A stretch of DNA of 53,749 nucleotides from Actinomycetota bacterium (GTDB lineage Bacteria > Actinomycetota > Actinomycetes > JACCUZ01). Under the pieces are notes generated by a model. It ran no database searches. It had not been told where the DNA came from and was given only the letters and a program-made list of their open reading frames with translations. This document shows positions 46,357-53,524 of this stretch, one piece after another. The first letter of the stretch is position 1; each line of letters opens with the position of its first letter. The translations under genes and the position numbers were made by a program. Location: contig JAVEDI010000006.1 of assembly GCA_030841035.1 (NCBI GenBank), forward strand, positions 1 through 53,749. The letters are read 5' to 3'.

Positions 46357-47157
46357 TCAGGGGATGTCGACTACCTCCCGGTTGCGCGGGAGTCTTCCAT
46401 GGAAGCTGATGGGGATGGCCCCGGCTTGTTGGGGATCGATGGCATCCATGGCCTGAACGTGTACGTGGGGCTCGGTGCTGTTGCCAGAGTTGCCGCACTG
46501 ACCCAACTCGTCTCCGATGCCAACGGACTGCCCGACTGAGACTCGAATGCTGCCCAACTGGAGGTGGCAGAGCGCGACGAACTCTCCGGTTCCCAACCCG
46601 ATGATCACGTGATTGCCGCCCAACCCGCTCCAACCGCTGGCGGCTCGCCGCTGCTGGGTCAGGGCGTACCGAATCGAGGGGATGCCTCGGAATGCCTGGT
46701 GATCAGGTTCGCCATTGTGGAGAGCCACGACCACTCCGCGAGCGGGAGCGGTGAGCGAGCGTCCGAAGCCTGGAAACCTTTCGGGCGGCTCGGGACGCAG
46801 GATCGAGGTCAGCGAGAACCGCGCGCTCCGGCCACGCTCGTCAACCGGCACAAAGTCGATGGCGTACGCCGTGGCGAGAAGACGTGTTCCGTGGCTGGGC
46901 ACTCGATCGGCGGGGCTGTTCTGCACCAACCATCGCCCTCGGAACGGGTACGCCAAGTCAAGAGTCCGTGGCACCAACGGGTCCTCGCGCTCGCTGACAA
47001 TCAAACCCGATCCTGCCATAGCTCGTATCGAGTCGATGAAAGCGTTCCGATCTCCCGCAAGGGCCGTCAATGTGGCACGGAGCGCGACTACAGCCCATGC
47101 TTCCCGGCGTCGGCATCGTTCGGGACTGTCCTCCGGTGCGAGGACGGGGGTGGCCAT
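46357..47157 (-). CDS. M23-family metallopeptidase-like protein, atypical
   Basis: About 266 residues from ATG 47157 (in-frame starts further upstream exist). A divergent M23 domain is seen: DLAYPFRGRWLVQNSPADRV, PSHGTRLLATAYAIDFVPVD, NHVIIGLGTGEFVALCHLQL, GIGDELGQCGNSGNS and the HxH motif EPHVHVQAMD, giving the zinc ligands His, Asp and His. No signal peptide or membrane anchor is visible, which is odd for a cell-wall enzyme. Base composition and codon choice are lower in GC than the neighbours. It lies next to an IS remnant and an att-like tRNA fragment, so it may be foreign or decayed. Confidence 0.65.
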   Translation of the reverse strand: MATPVLAPEDSPERCRRREAWAVVALRATLTALAGDRNAFIDSIRAMAGSGLIVSEREDPLVPRTLDLAYPFRGRWLVQNSPADRVPSHGTRLLATAYAIDFVPVDERGRSARFSLTSILRPEPPERFPGFGRSLTAPARGVVVALHNGEPDHQAFRGIPSIRYALTQQRRAASGWSGLGGNHVIIGLGTGEFVALCHLQLGSIRVSVGQSVGIGDELGQCGNSGNSTEPHVHVQAMDAIDPQQAGAIPISFHGRLPRNREVVDIP

Positions 47158-47351
47158 GGCTGAAATGATTCCGGAGAAGCCGGTTCGCCAAGAGGAAATC
47201 ACCATCGACGAACACACCACCGAGGCCGATGCGCCCAGCAGCTTGGCTGCGAGGGACGTCACAACCAAGCTTCGTGAAGGAGATCCACCAGCGGACGCGA
47301 GGAAGTATCCGGATCTCTTTGAAGCGGCGACGGCGAATCCGGCGACATTTA

Positions 47352-47483
47352 GGTGTCGACGGCAGCGACCTCCACGTCACCGTCCTCAACGCCGCCACCG
47401 GCGAGATCCTGCGCGACCTCGTCATCGACCCACGACCCGACTACCAACCCACCGGCCGACCACCCGGCCCCACAAAGAAGTAG
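47352..47483 (+). pseudogene. IS481-family transposase, C-terminal remnant
   Basis: Only the last 43 codons resemble anything: DGSDLHVTVLNAATGEILRD and LVIDPRPDYQPTGRP, then a basic end, as at the C-terminus of IS481 transposases. The upstream part of the frame (47229-47351) is arginine-rich and unrelated, so the catalytic core is missing. The 570 bases between the M23 gene start and the next gene at 47729 hold only this remnant, a hairpin, a likely IS end (GATGTCCTGAGACATC palindrome near 47519-47534) and the tRNA fragment. Confidence 0.7.
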
Positions 47484-47513
47484 GCCGAACCTGCAGATTG
47501 CAGGTCCGGCCTA
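47481..47513. terminator. Hairpin after the IS481 remnant
   Basis: TAGGCCGAACCTGCA, loop GAT, then TGCAGGTCCGGCCTA: 15 pairs with one mismatch, beginning on the stop codon of the transposase tail. It could terminate the remnant and, from the other side, the former tRNA-Pro gene. Confidence 0.65.
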
Positions 47514-47539
47514 TTCCGATGTCCTGAGACATCACACCG

Positions 47540-47582
47540 GTCGGGACGACAGGATTTGAACCTGCGACCCCTTGACCCCCAG
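47540..47582 (-). tRNA. 3' fragment of tRNA-Pro(GGG), candidate attachment site
   Basis: Read on the minus strand, this reads from the anticodon loop (CTGGGGGTCAAG) through the variable region and the T-loop (GTTCAAATCC) to the acceptor end GTCGTCCCGAC. The 5' half of the tRNA is absent: the match stops just before the 5' strand of the anticodon stem. Such 3' halves are the usual trace of site-specific integration into a tRNA gene. The intact tRNA should lie at the other end of the element, beyond the right edge of the window. Confidence 0.7.
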
Positions 47583-47728
47583 GCAGGTTCTGGGTGACTA
47601 GGTAGGTCCCGCGTCATCCGGTGCCGAGCGTGAACGTGCGGGTCAGGGCCACCGCGAGAGGCTGAATCCCGGCCTAGTCCAGCCAGGTCCGGCAGCATCT
47701 GTGAGAGACCGCGTGAGAGGTAGGTGAC

Positions 47729-48040
47729 ATGGAGACCATCCAGGGCAAGCGGGTCCGGCTGCTTGACACCTGGGCCATCCCCGGCGCGGTGATCGACCTC
47801 TGGGAGTGGCCCGACCTGGCACCGGGGGCCATCCTCCGCACCGGCACCATCGTGACCGTCAGGACCGGCCAGGAGATCGCTGCCGAACCGTTCCACGGGT
47901 GGGCCGGAACCACCGGGTACGCCGTGGTGACCGAGCCCGCGAGCGATCCGCTGGAGCGGTTGCAGGAAGCCGTGCGCCAGGCTCACCGGCGACACGAGTA
48001 TCGGCACGCCGATGCGCAGTTCATTCAGGTGACTGACTAG
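47729..48040 (+). CDS. Hypothetical protein of the integrated element
   Basis: 103 residues from ATG 47729, with GAGAGGTAGG upstream. It reads METIQGKRVRLLDTWAIPGA, then LWEWPDLAPGAILRTGTI and a C-terminal helix (PLERLQEAVRQAHRRHEYR). I do not recognise the family. It is the first gene inside the tRNA-Pro fragment and converges on the next gene with a four-base overlap of the stops. Confidence 0.65.
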   Translation: METIQGKRVRLLDTWAIPGAVIDLWEWPDLAPGAILRTGTIVTVRTGQEIAAEPFHGWAGTTGYAVVTEPASDPLERLQEAVRQAHRRHEYRHADAQFIQVTD

Positions 48041-48351
48041 GGCCTCGGTGTTGGTTCGATCTCATGGAAGCCAGCCTCCAGCAGAGCCTCAACCTGTGGG
48101 CCCAGGACGTTGACCATCGCGTCGAATCGGAACTCCAGGATCATCGCCTCGGCGTGCGGCACCAAGACCAGCCTCACGACCTCGCGGGCGGCTAGGGTCT
48201 CGGCGGGCACGACGTAGGCCCCGACGTACGGCAGCGGCATCATCGGGGGCCAGGTGTCGGTCCTTGTGAACCGCCGCTCCTGGTGGGACTCGGAGTCGTC
48301 AACCAGGAACCTGTAGGTGACCTTCACGCCCGAGACGCTAACCGACGCCAC
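48037..48351 (-). CDS. Hypothetical protein of the integrated element
   Basis: 104 residues from GTG 48351 (VASVSVSGVKVTYRFLVDDS). It lies two bases after the stop of the upstream membrane-protein gene, so it is translated in tandem with it. The sequence is mixed alpha/beta (RTDTWPPMMPLPYVGAYVVP, VVRLVLVPHAEAMILEFRF, EALLEAGFHEIEP) with no motif I can name. Confidence 0.6.
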   Translation of the reverse strand: MASVSVSGVKVTYRFLVDDSESHQERRFTRTDTWPPMMPLPYVGAYVVPAETLAAREVVRLVLVPHAEAMILEFRFDAMVNVLGPQVEALLEAGFHEIEPTPRP

Positions 48352-48353
48352 GA

Positions 48354-49289
48354 TCAGTCGGCCAGCGCCGAGTTGGGGTCTACCTGGCGAAGGCGCTGCT
48401 TCAGGACGGCCAGTCGCTCGCGCTTGGCTTTTTCGCGTTCGTTCCGACCGAAGCCCGCGATACCGCCGACCAGGTAGTCCGAGGTCGCAAGTTCCATCTC
48501 CAGCCTTCTGATCTCGTCCTCTAGGTTCCTGGCCTTCACCACGGGGTCGTAGCGGCGAGCCGGTGTCGTCGGCGGTTGCTGGTTCTCGCCATAGAGGATG
48601 CGCGGCCTGCCGTCGTCGGTCCACGCGATCACCGGCTTGGGCCTGCCCTGGAACCCGATCTGCGCCATGCCGTAGCCCCACTCGGCGCTTTCCTCGATGA
48701 TCTTCTCGATGGCCCGTCGCCGCGCTTCCTCCCGGTTAGCCTTCTCCGTACCCTCGCGCAGACGACGCTCGATCTGTTCGTTTCTGGAAGCCCTGTGAGC
48801 CTCCGCGATCTCTGAAATCGTCGGGATGCCCTCGTCGGTTGCGGGGTCGTCCACGTTGTCGGTTGCGTCGTCGTCCGCGTGGTCGGTTGCGGGCGTGGCC
48901 TCGGCGCTGGCTTCGTCGGTGACCGACGCTTCGTCCTCGACGGAGACCTCCAGGGTGTCCTCGGCCTGGAGGGCCACCACAGCGTCGCCTAGGTCTCGCT
49001 GAAGGTCTTGATTCAGCGCGAACTGCGCCTCGGCGCTGCCGATGCTGACCTTCAGCAACTGGCCCACCTTGTCCCGGAGCGGCACCCGCAGCCAGTAGAG
49101 ACCCACGGCCACAACCGCAGGCCAGACCAGCACCTTCAGGTAGGCCAGGGTCAGCGTGGGGTCCTTGATCCACCACTTCACGGTCGCCACGGCGGCAATC
49201 GGGATCAGGACCCACCACCACCGCCGGGCCCAGGCCCGGAATCGAACCCGACGCGACGGGGCCTCTGTCGCCTGCGCTGCATCACCCAT
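48354..49289 (-). CDS. Two-helix membrane protein with a long acidic and coiled-coil tail
   Basis: 311 residues from ATG 49289; in-frame starts upstream would cross the operator. After a basic N-terminus come two membrane segments (WWWVLIPIAAVATVKWW at about 24-40 and LKVLVWPAVVAVGLYWL at 51-67). A stretch rich in Asp/Glu/Ala (DHADDDATDNVDDPATDE) and a charged helical region (RNEQIERRLREGTEKANREE) follow, and a last coiled coil near the C-terminus. The function is unknown; by context it could be a superinfection-exclusion-like envelope protein (inference). Its promoter region holds the 14-bp shared site. Confidence 0.65.
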   Translation of the reverse strand: MGDAAQATEAPSRRVRFRAWARRWWWVLIPIAAVATVKWWIKDPTLTLAYLKVLVWPAVVAVGLYWLRVPLRDKVGQLLKVSIGSAEAQFALNQDLQRDLGDAVVALQAEDTLEVSVEDEASVTDEASAEATPATDHADDDATDNVDDPATDEGIPTISEIAEAHRASRNEQIERRLREGTEKANREEARRRAIEKIIEESAEWGYGMAQIGFQGRPKPVIAWTDDGRPRILYGENQQPPTTPARRYDPVVKARNLEDEIRRLEMELATSDYLVGGIAGFGRNEREKAKRERLAVLKQRLRQVDPNSALAD

Positions 49290-49300
49290 GCGCCCAGTCT

Positions 49301-49314
49301 GTAGTGGGCTACGG
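49301..49314. promoter_or_regulatory. Shared 14-bp palindromic site, copy 1
   Basis: GTAGTGGGCTACGG, containing GTAG-TGGG-CTAC, placed between the divergent genes at 49289 (minus) and 49363 (plus). An identical 14-mer lies in the other divergent region at 52002-52015. Probable operator of an element-encoded regulator. Confidence 0.6.
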
Positions 49315-49327
49315 ACACAACACCGGG

Positions 49328-49355
49328 CCGACACGCCCCGCGTCCCCGCTACGGT
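49328..49355 (+). promoter_or_regulatory. Candidate promoter for a leaderless gene at 49363
   Basis: CCGACA at 49328 and TACGGT at 49350-49355, 16 bases apart. Seven bases separate the -10 element from the ATG, so transcription should start on or next to the start codon. Confidence 0.4.
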
Positions 49356-49362
49356 GCCCACC

Positions 49363-49587
49363 ATGGCTGACAACATCACCGTGACGATCGAGCACCGCGC
49401 CGAGGGCTACTTGCTCAGGGTCGAGATTCCCCGGTCGCAGATCGACCACCTGGGCGGGGACGGTCACTGGGCCGGGCACCTTGACCAGGTGGTTCCGCTG
49501 AACGACTTGCCGCACGCCGAGGACTTCGACCAGCCGGAGTTGGTCCGCATCGAGATCGACGTGATCCCCGACGACGCGACGGACTGA
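49363..49587 (+). CDS. Small acidic hypothetical protein
   Basis: 74 residues from ATG 49363 (MADNITVTIEHRAEGYLLRV), with a beta-rich first half and a very acidic end (RIEIDVIPDDATD). I do not recognise it. There is no ribosome-binding site upstream of the ATG, in keeping with leaderless translation. A hairpin follows at 49603. Confidence 0.6.
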   Translation: MADNITVTIEHRAEGYLLRVEIPRSQIDHLGGDGHWAGHLDQVVPLNDLPHAEDFDQPELVRIEIDVIPDDATD

Positions 49588-49602
49588 GCGGGGCCGGACG
49601 TG

Positions 49603-49643
49603 AGAGAACCCCCAGCGGTCTGAGCAGACACCGGGGGCTCTCT
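49603..49643. terminator. Bidirectional hairpin terminator
   Basis: AGAGAACCCCC at 49603 pairs with GGGGGCTCTCT at the far side (one mismatch), and an inner GTCTG/CAGAC stem sits inside. It separates the convergent ends of the small acidic gene and the ATPase gene. Confidence 0.65.
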
Positions 49644-49685
49644 GTCACCCATGGAGGACGCCGCACAAGGCGGACGCTGCCAACG

Positions 49686-50800
49686 CTAGGCGGCACCCCC
49701 GACAGAACGTCGCGCCGGCAGGTAGGCACCCCGGTCGGCCGCGAATCGGTCCCCGCGAGCGGCCTGGGCCTGACGCTCCCCCGATGCCCGGTGCTGCTCG
49801 GCCCGCAGGGTGAGCACCAGCCGGTCCAGGGCCTCCGACACGTCCTGTTCGACCATGCCCAGGTCGCGCCGGTCGTCGGGCCCGAGCCCGCCCCAGATGC
49901 CGAACGGGTCGCCCCGGCTAGGGCTTGGGCTAGGTGCTGGACGGTGACCGGCTCGCGCTGGCATCGGAGCCAGAGCAGCGGGTCCACGTTGTCGTCCGCG
50001 AGCCGACTGACCCCGGCGTAGTGGTTGTGCTCGACGGTGAGCGGACCTACCTCGTCGGCCACCGGCTTCAGGTGGTGCAGGGCGACCCTGCGGGCCCCGG
50101 CGTCACCGTGTAGCAGGACGACCGACCCGGCCCCAGCGGTGATCCAGCCGGACCCGTACACGTCGGCCAGGCTGATCGGCTTGCTCCCGTCGCCGCTGCC
50201 GCTGCGCTTGGTCTGGTGGTGCAGGGTCAGGACGTTGACGTGCGCGGTCAGGCAGGTCTGGATGGCCCGGTTGACGGCGGCCCCTACCTCGTCGGTGACC
50301 AGGCCGAGGGCGGCGTCTTTCAGTGAGTCGATCACTACCGTGTCGGCACCGGCCGCGAGGGCAAGGTCCATCAGCGTGTCTGTCTGGTGAGCGATATCCA
50401 TGGGCGGTGGGCCTGCCCAGATGGCCAGGCGCTCGGCCAGCAGATCGCGGTCTCGTTCGTTCACCATTCGCCTGAATGACCTGGCGATCTGCCGAGGGCG
50501 GTCCATCGCCAGGTACAGCACCCGCGAGCCCGTGGGCTCCACCTTGTAGCCCAGCACGTCGGACTGGAGACCCATGCGGGCCTTGACGATTTGCTGGGCC
50601 AACGTCGTCTTGCCGACGCCAGGCGTGCCGGTCAGCACCAGCCCTTCCTCGTCACCCCAGAGCACTTCAGAGCCCTGGCCCCACACCGGGGACGTGCCGA
50701 GCGGCTGGTCGAGGATGAAGGCCGATCCAGTGACCATCCGGCGCTGGTATGCCATGACCCGCAGGTCTCGCGCCTCGTCTGGGGTCAGGTCGCCGGTCAT
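49686..50800 (-). pseudogene. RecA/RepA-like hexameric ATPase (AAA_25 type), frameshifted
   Basis: Read from ATG 50800. Walker A is LTGTPGVGKTTLAQQIV, Walker B DTVVIDSLKDA, followed by LTLHHQTKRSGSGDG, the pattern of RepA/KaiC-type helicases found in phages and plasmids. The frame is interrupted near 49905-49925 within a GGGG run: after VQHLAQALAG the homologous continuation GDPFGIWGGLGPDD and the rest to the stop at 49686 lies in another frame. Joined, the protein would have about 370 residues. The Walker motifs lie before the break, so a truncated ATPase might still be made. It overlaps the DUF2742-like gene by four bases and ends a five-gene coupled operon. Confidence 0.75.
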
Positions 50801-51126
50801 GACGACCTCCTGGCGACCAGTTCGGCGTGAGTCGGGCTCTTGGCCAAGGCGGCCCAGTCGCGGGCACCGGCCACGTCCCAGGACGCCTCACGGACTCGCC
50901 GATACAGGGCGGCGTCCTCGTCGGCCATCTGCTGCCGGAGATCGCCTGCAACCCGTTCCGGCGAACAGTGGTCGCGCCATGCTTCGGCGGCCACGATGAC
51001 GGCGGCCCAGCGGCGCTGGTCACCAGGCTGGAGGGCTTCCCACTGACGCGAGCCGTAGCGGGGAAGGTCGCCGTACTGGCAGGCCTGCCGGATGCGGGCC
51101 TCGGCCCATGGGGTGAGGTCAGCCAT
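50797..51126 (-). CDS. DUF2742-like phage-type protein
   Basis: 109 residues from ATG 51126. The core YGSRQWEALQPGDQRRWAAV, IVAAEAWRDHCSPERVAG and VREASWDVAGARDWAALA resembles the short DUF2742 proteins of actinomycete prophage-like elements, where the gene often lies near the ATPase and the excisionase. The role is unknown. It overlaps its neighbours on both sides. Confidence 0.6.
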   Translation of the reverse strand: MADLTPWAEARIRQACQYGDLPRYGSRQWEALQPGDQRRWAAVIVAAEAWRDHCSPERVAGDLRQQMADEDAALYRRVREASWDVAGARDWAALAKSPTHAELVARRSS

Positions 51127-51460
51127 CGCTGGCCCCCTGGGTACGGGTCTCGCGGGCCCGCTCGCGGCGGATGCGCTCGGCGGCCCGGATCAGGGCTGCC
51201 CTGAACTGCTCCAACACGTCCGGCTTGGTGTTGCCCCGGACGACGACGCTGGTGGCGTTCTCGACCGCACGGGCGACGAACGGCGGGACCTCGGTGGTCC
51301 AGGTGGACACCCCCTGAAGTTGAAGTTCCAGGCGGCCACCATCGGGGACGTGGTGCCAGGGCGCGACCTCAACGTCACGGAACTCCAGGCGGCGGCCCTT
51401 GTTCGGCCTCAGGACGACGACGCCGACGGTGGTGATCCTGGGCCCGGTCGGCGTGCTCAC
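51119..51460 (-). CDS. Hypothetical protein of the integrated element
   Basis: 113 residues from GTG 51460, which overlaps the AlpA-like gene stop. The sequence (TTVGVVVLRPNKGRRLEFRD, PPFVARAVENATSVVVRGN, then an arginine-rich helix RAAERIRRERARETR) is not recognised. The basic end might bind nucleic acid. It is translationally coupled to both neighbours. Confidence 0.6.
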   Translation of the reverse strand: MSTPTGPRITTVGVVVLRPNKGRRLEFRDVEVAPWHHVPDGGRLELQLQGVSTWTTEVPPFVARAVENATSVVVRGNTKPDVLEQFRAALIRAAERIRRERARETRTQGASDG

Positions 51461-51684
51461 TCGGGCACCTGCTCCCCGGCGAGCATGCGGCGCAGCGCCT
51501 CGGTGGGCACGTAGTAGCGCCGGGCGCTCATCTTGACGACGGGTATGCGGCCCTGCCTGATCCAGTCGTAGATCGTGGATCGGCTGGCGTCGGGGAAGAT
51601 CGTCCCGGCCAGGGCCTCGGGCTTCAGTAGCGACGGGCAGGCGGGGTCGTTCAGGTCGAGCGGCTTGTTGTCTTGCGGGTTCAC
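51457..51684 (-). CDS. AlpA/Xis-type excisionase with MerR-like helix-turn-helix
   Basis: 75 residues from GTG 51684. The helix-turn-helix is FPDASRSTIYDWIRQGRIPV followed by ARRYYVPTEALRRMLAGEQ, the pattern of small excisionases and AlpA-like activators. It would bend the att site and direct excision, and may regulate the element. It sits within the leftward operon and about 600 bases before the divergent integrase region. Confidence 0.8.
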   Translation of the reverse strand: MNPQDNKPLDLNDPACPSLLKPEALAGTIFPDASRSTIYDWIRQGRIPVVKMSARRYYVPTEALRRMLAGEQVPE

Positions 51685-51998
51685 GGCGGACTCCGACGAG
51701 TTCGGGACGCACCTGGGGTGCGCCGGATGAACTCGCGGCGGTCCTCCCCGGCTGAAAGCCGAGCGATCAGCCGCTCTGCGGAGTTCCGGTGTCGGGCGCT
51801 TCGGCCGGGGATGGTGCTCTCGGTCGCTTCACGCCCGTCAGGCGCTTTACGCACCCGTCCGGCCACCCGCGTCACTGTGAACTCTGTCGCTGTTCGACCG
51901 CGAAACTGGTAGGTCCCACGGTACCGGCCGGGGCGGGCTGGCGCAAGCACCGGCGTCCAGGGTTGTGGACCGGACGTGTCGGATTCACTGCCGGCCAT
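51681..51998 (-). CDS. Small basic hypothetical protein, first gene of the leftward operon
   Basis: About 105 residues from ATG 51998; an upstream in-frame start would cross the operator. The sequence has GRYRGTYQFRGRTATEFTVT and an Arg-rich second half (SARHRNSAERLIARLSAGED). No family recognised. It overlaps the excisionase by four bases and its start is four bases from the shared 14-bp site. Confidence 0.55.
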   Translation of the reverse strand: MAGSESDTSGPQPWTPVLAPARPGRYRGTYQFRGRTATEFTVTRVAGRVRKAPDGREATESTIPGRSARHRNSAERLIARLSAGEDRREFIRRTPGASRTRRSPP

Positions 51999-52001
51999 AC
52001 C

Positions 52002-52015
52002 GTAGTGGGCTACGG
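52002..52015. promoter_or_regulatory. Shared 14-bp palindromic site, copy 2
   Basis: GTAGTGGGCTACGG, identical to 49301-49314, between the divergent genes at 51998 (minus) and 52066 (plus). See the finding on shared sites. Confidence 0.6.
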
Positions 52016-52029
52016 GCCGTCCAACATAT

Positions 52030-52059
52030 TTGACGTAGGCCGGTCCTGGCCGGTACATT
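52030..52059 (+). promoter_or_regulatory. Candidate promoter for a leaderless gene at 52066
   Basis: TTGACG at 52030-52035 and TACATT at 52054-52059, 18 bases apart. Six bases separate the -10 from the ATG at 52066, so the transcript probably begins on the start codon. Confidence 0.5.
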
Positions 52060-52065
52060 CAGAGC

Positions 52066-52293
52066 ATGACCACGCGAGGAACACCGGACGGAGCCTTGGC
52101 CCGCATCAACGCCTTGGTGATCCAGCGGGATGCCCTGGAGGAAGCCATCGACCGTGAGGTCGTCCTGGCCAAGGACCTGGGTGCGACCTACGAGGCCATC
52201 GGCATCGCGCTCGGTGGTGCAGGGGAGCCACAGATCAAGCAGACGGCGGCTGCCCGCCACAAGCGGGCTTCGGCGCGGCAGAGAGGACGGTGA
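52066..52293 (+). CDS. Small helical protein upstream of the integrase
   Basis: 75 residues from ATG 52066 (MTTRGTPDGALARINALVIQ). The middle, AIDREVVLAKDLGATYEAIG followed by IALGGAGEPQIKQ, resembles a short helix-turn-helix; the end is basic (ARHKRASARQRGR). Such proteins often precede integrases in actinomycete elements and could regulate them. The stop overlaps the GTG at 52290 of the integrase frame. No ribosome site, in keeping with leaderless translation. Confidence 0.65.
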   Translation: MTTRGTPDGALARINALVIQRDALEEAIDREVVLAKDLGATYEAIGIALGGAGEPQIKQTAAARHKRASARQRGR

Positions 52294-52298
52294 GCCTG

Positions 52299-53454
52299 AT
52301 GGCTGAGCCGATCAGGAAGTTGTACGCGGCCAACGGCAACGTGCGGGGTTACCGCGCCGTCGTGGACGTGGGACGTGACCCGGCGACCGGGAAGCGCCGT
52401 CAGGTGACCAGCACCCACACGACACTGAACGCCGCCAGGACGTGGGTGGCGCAGACCCGGACCCAGGTGGACAAGGGCACGTTCGTCTCCCGTGAGCGCA
52501 CCACGCTGGCTGAGCACCTGGACTCATGGCTCGCCGGACGCACCGACGTGAAGCCCTCGACCAGGGCGAACTACCGGGACGCCCTCCAGGTGCCGATCCG
52601 GGCCCTCGGGGCGAAGGGTCTTCAGGAGGTCACCAAGACCGACGTGGACCGCATGGTGGCCGGGATGCTGGACGGCTCTCTGCGGCGCGTGGGACGCCCT
52701 GGGGCAGCCGTTGTCGCCTCGGGCGGTGCGGCTCACGCTGACGGTCCTGTCGATGGCTCTGGACGCCGCGATGGCTGAGGGTCGCTTGACGCGCAACGTC
52801 GCCCGGCTGGTGGCCCGTCCCCGGCAGACCAGGGCAGCCAAGACGATCTGGGAGGCACCGGAGGCCGCGACGTTCCTGAGCGTTGCCGACCAGGACCGGC
52901 TGGCCGGGGTGCGTGGCGGCTGAGCCTGCACGGTCTCCGTCGCGGTGAAGTTCTCGGGCTCTCCTGGGGCGATGTGGACTTGGACCAGGGTGTCGTGCGT
53001 GTCCACCGGAGCCGCGTGCTGGTGGGCAGCCAGGTCATCGACCAGGACACCAAGAGCGTGGCCGGTGAGCGGCTGGTGCCGCTCTCCCCCGACGCGGTGG
53101 CCACCCTGCGACGCACCAGGGCCACCCAGGCGGCAGAACGACTCCAGGCAGGCTCGGCGTACCAGGACAGCGGCAGGCTCGTCGTGGACGCCGTGGGGGC
53201 CCCCGTCAGCCCGCGCTGGTACGCCGACAGGTTCAAGGCATTGTCCCGCTCGGCAGGCGTGCCGGTGGTCAGCCTTCACACCGCCCGGCACGGGTACGGA
53301 TCGCACCTGCTCGACCGGGGTGTCCCGCTGCCCATCGTCAGCCAGGTGATGGGGCACGCCTCGGTGGGACGTGACGGCCAGCGTCTACGCCCACGCGCTG
53401 AAGGGCGGGGCCGACGACCGCGTGAGAGCGGCCCTGGTGGCAGCGGGTCTCTGA
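52299..53454 (+). pseudogene. int: Tyrosine recombinase (integrase), three frameshifts
   Basis: From ATG 52299. The N-terminal arm-type and SAM-like core (TGKRRQVTSTHTTLNAARTW, TLAEHLDSWLAGRTDVKPST, KTDVDRMVAGMLDG) is in one frame to about 52690. The frame then shifts by an extra G (TGGGG), continuing in LSPRAVRLTLTVLSMALDAA. It shifts again near 52912 to HGLRRGEVLGLSWGDVDLDQ and the catalytic HTARHGYGSHLLDRGVPLPI and VSQVMGHASV. A third shift near 53367 (extra G) gives VTASVYAHALKGGADDRVRA, with the nucleophile Tyr, ending at 53454. All catalytic residues are present across frames, so it decayed recently or the read has errors. Confidence 0.8.
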
Positions 53455-53460
53455 CCCTGA

Positions 53461-53524
53461 TGTGAGTGTCAATCTCCGGTACCCGGGCGACGTTTGCTGA
53501 CCGGTACCTGCCCGACATGATCGT
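53461..53524. repeat. Putative IS481-family terminal end
   Basis: Starts TGTGAGTGTCAATCTCCGG six bases after the integrase stop and runs to the transposase stop; it contains two GGTACC copies about 20 bases apart. By position it is the inverted-repeat end of the IS whose transposase follows. Confidence 0.5.

Larger units (their letters stand above)
47540..53460. mobile_element. Small integrative element (phage- or satellite-like), right end cut by an IS
   Basis: Boundaries are inferred: the left one is the tRNA-Pro fragment; on the right the integrase is followed at once by an IS481-family end and the true right junction is not in the window. It carries an AlpA-like excisionase, a RecA/RepA-type ATPase, a DUF2742-like gene, a tyrosine integrase and small unknown genes, but no capsid, tail or conjugation genes. 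The ATPase and integrase are frameshifted, so the element is probably defective. Confidence 0.65.

Noticed and set aside
47540-47582. An intact tRNA-Pro gene
   Set aside because: Only the 3' half is present; sequence beyond the anticodon loop does not form the anticodon stem or the D arm.
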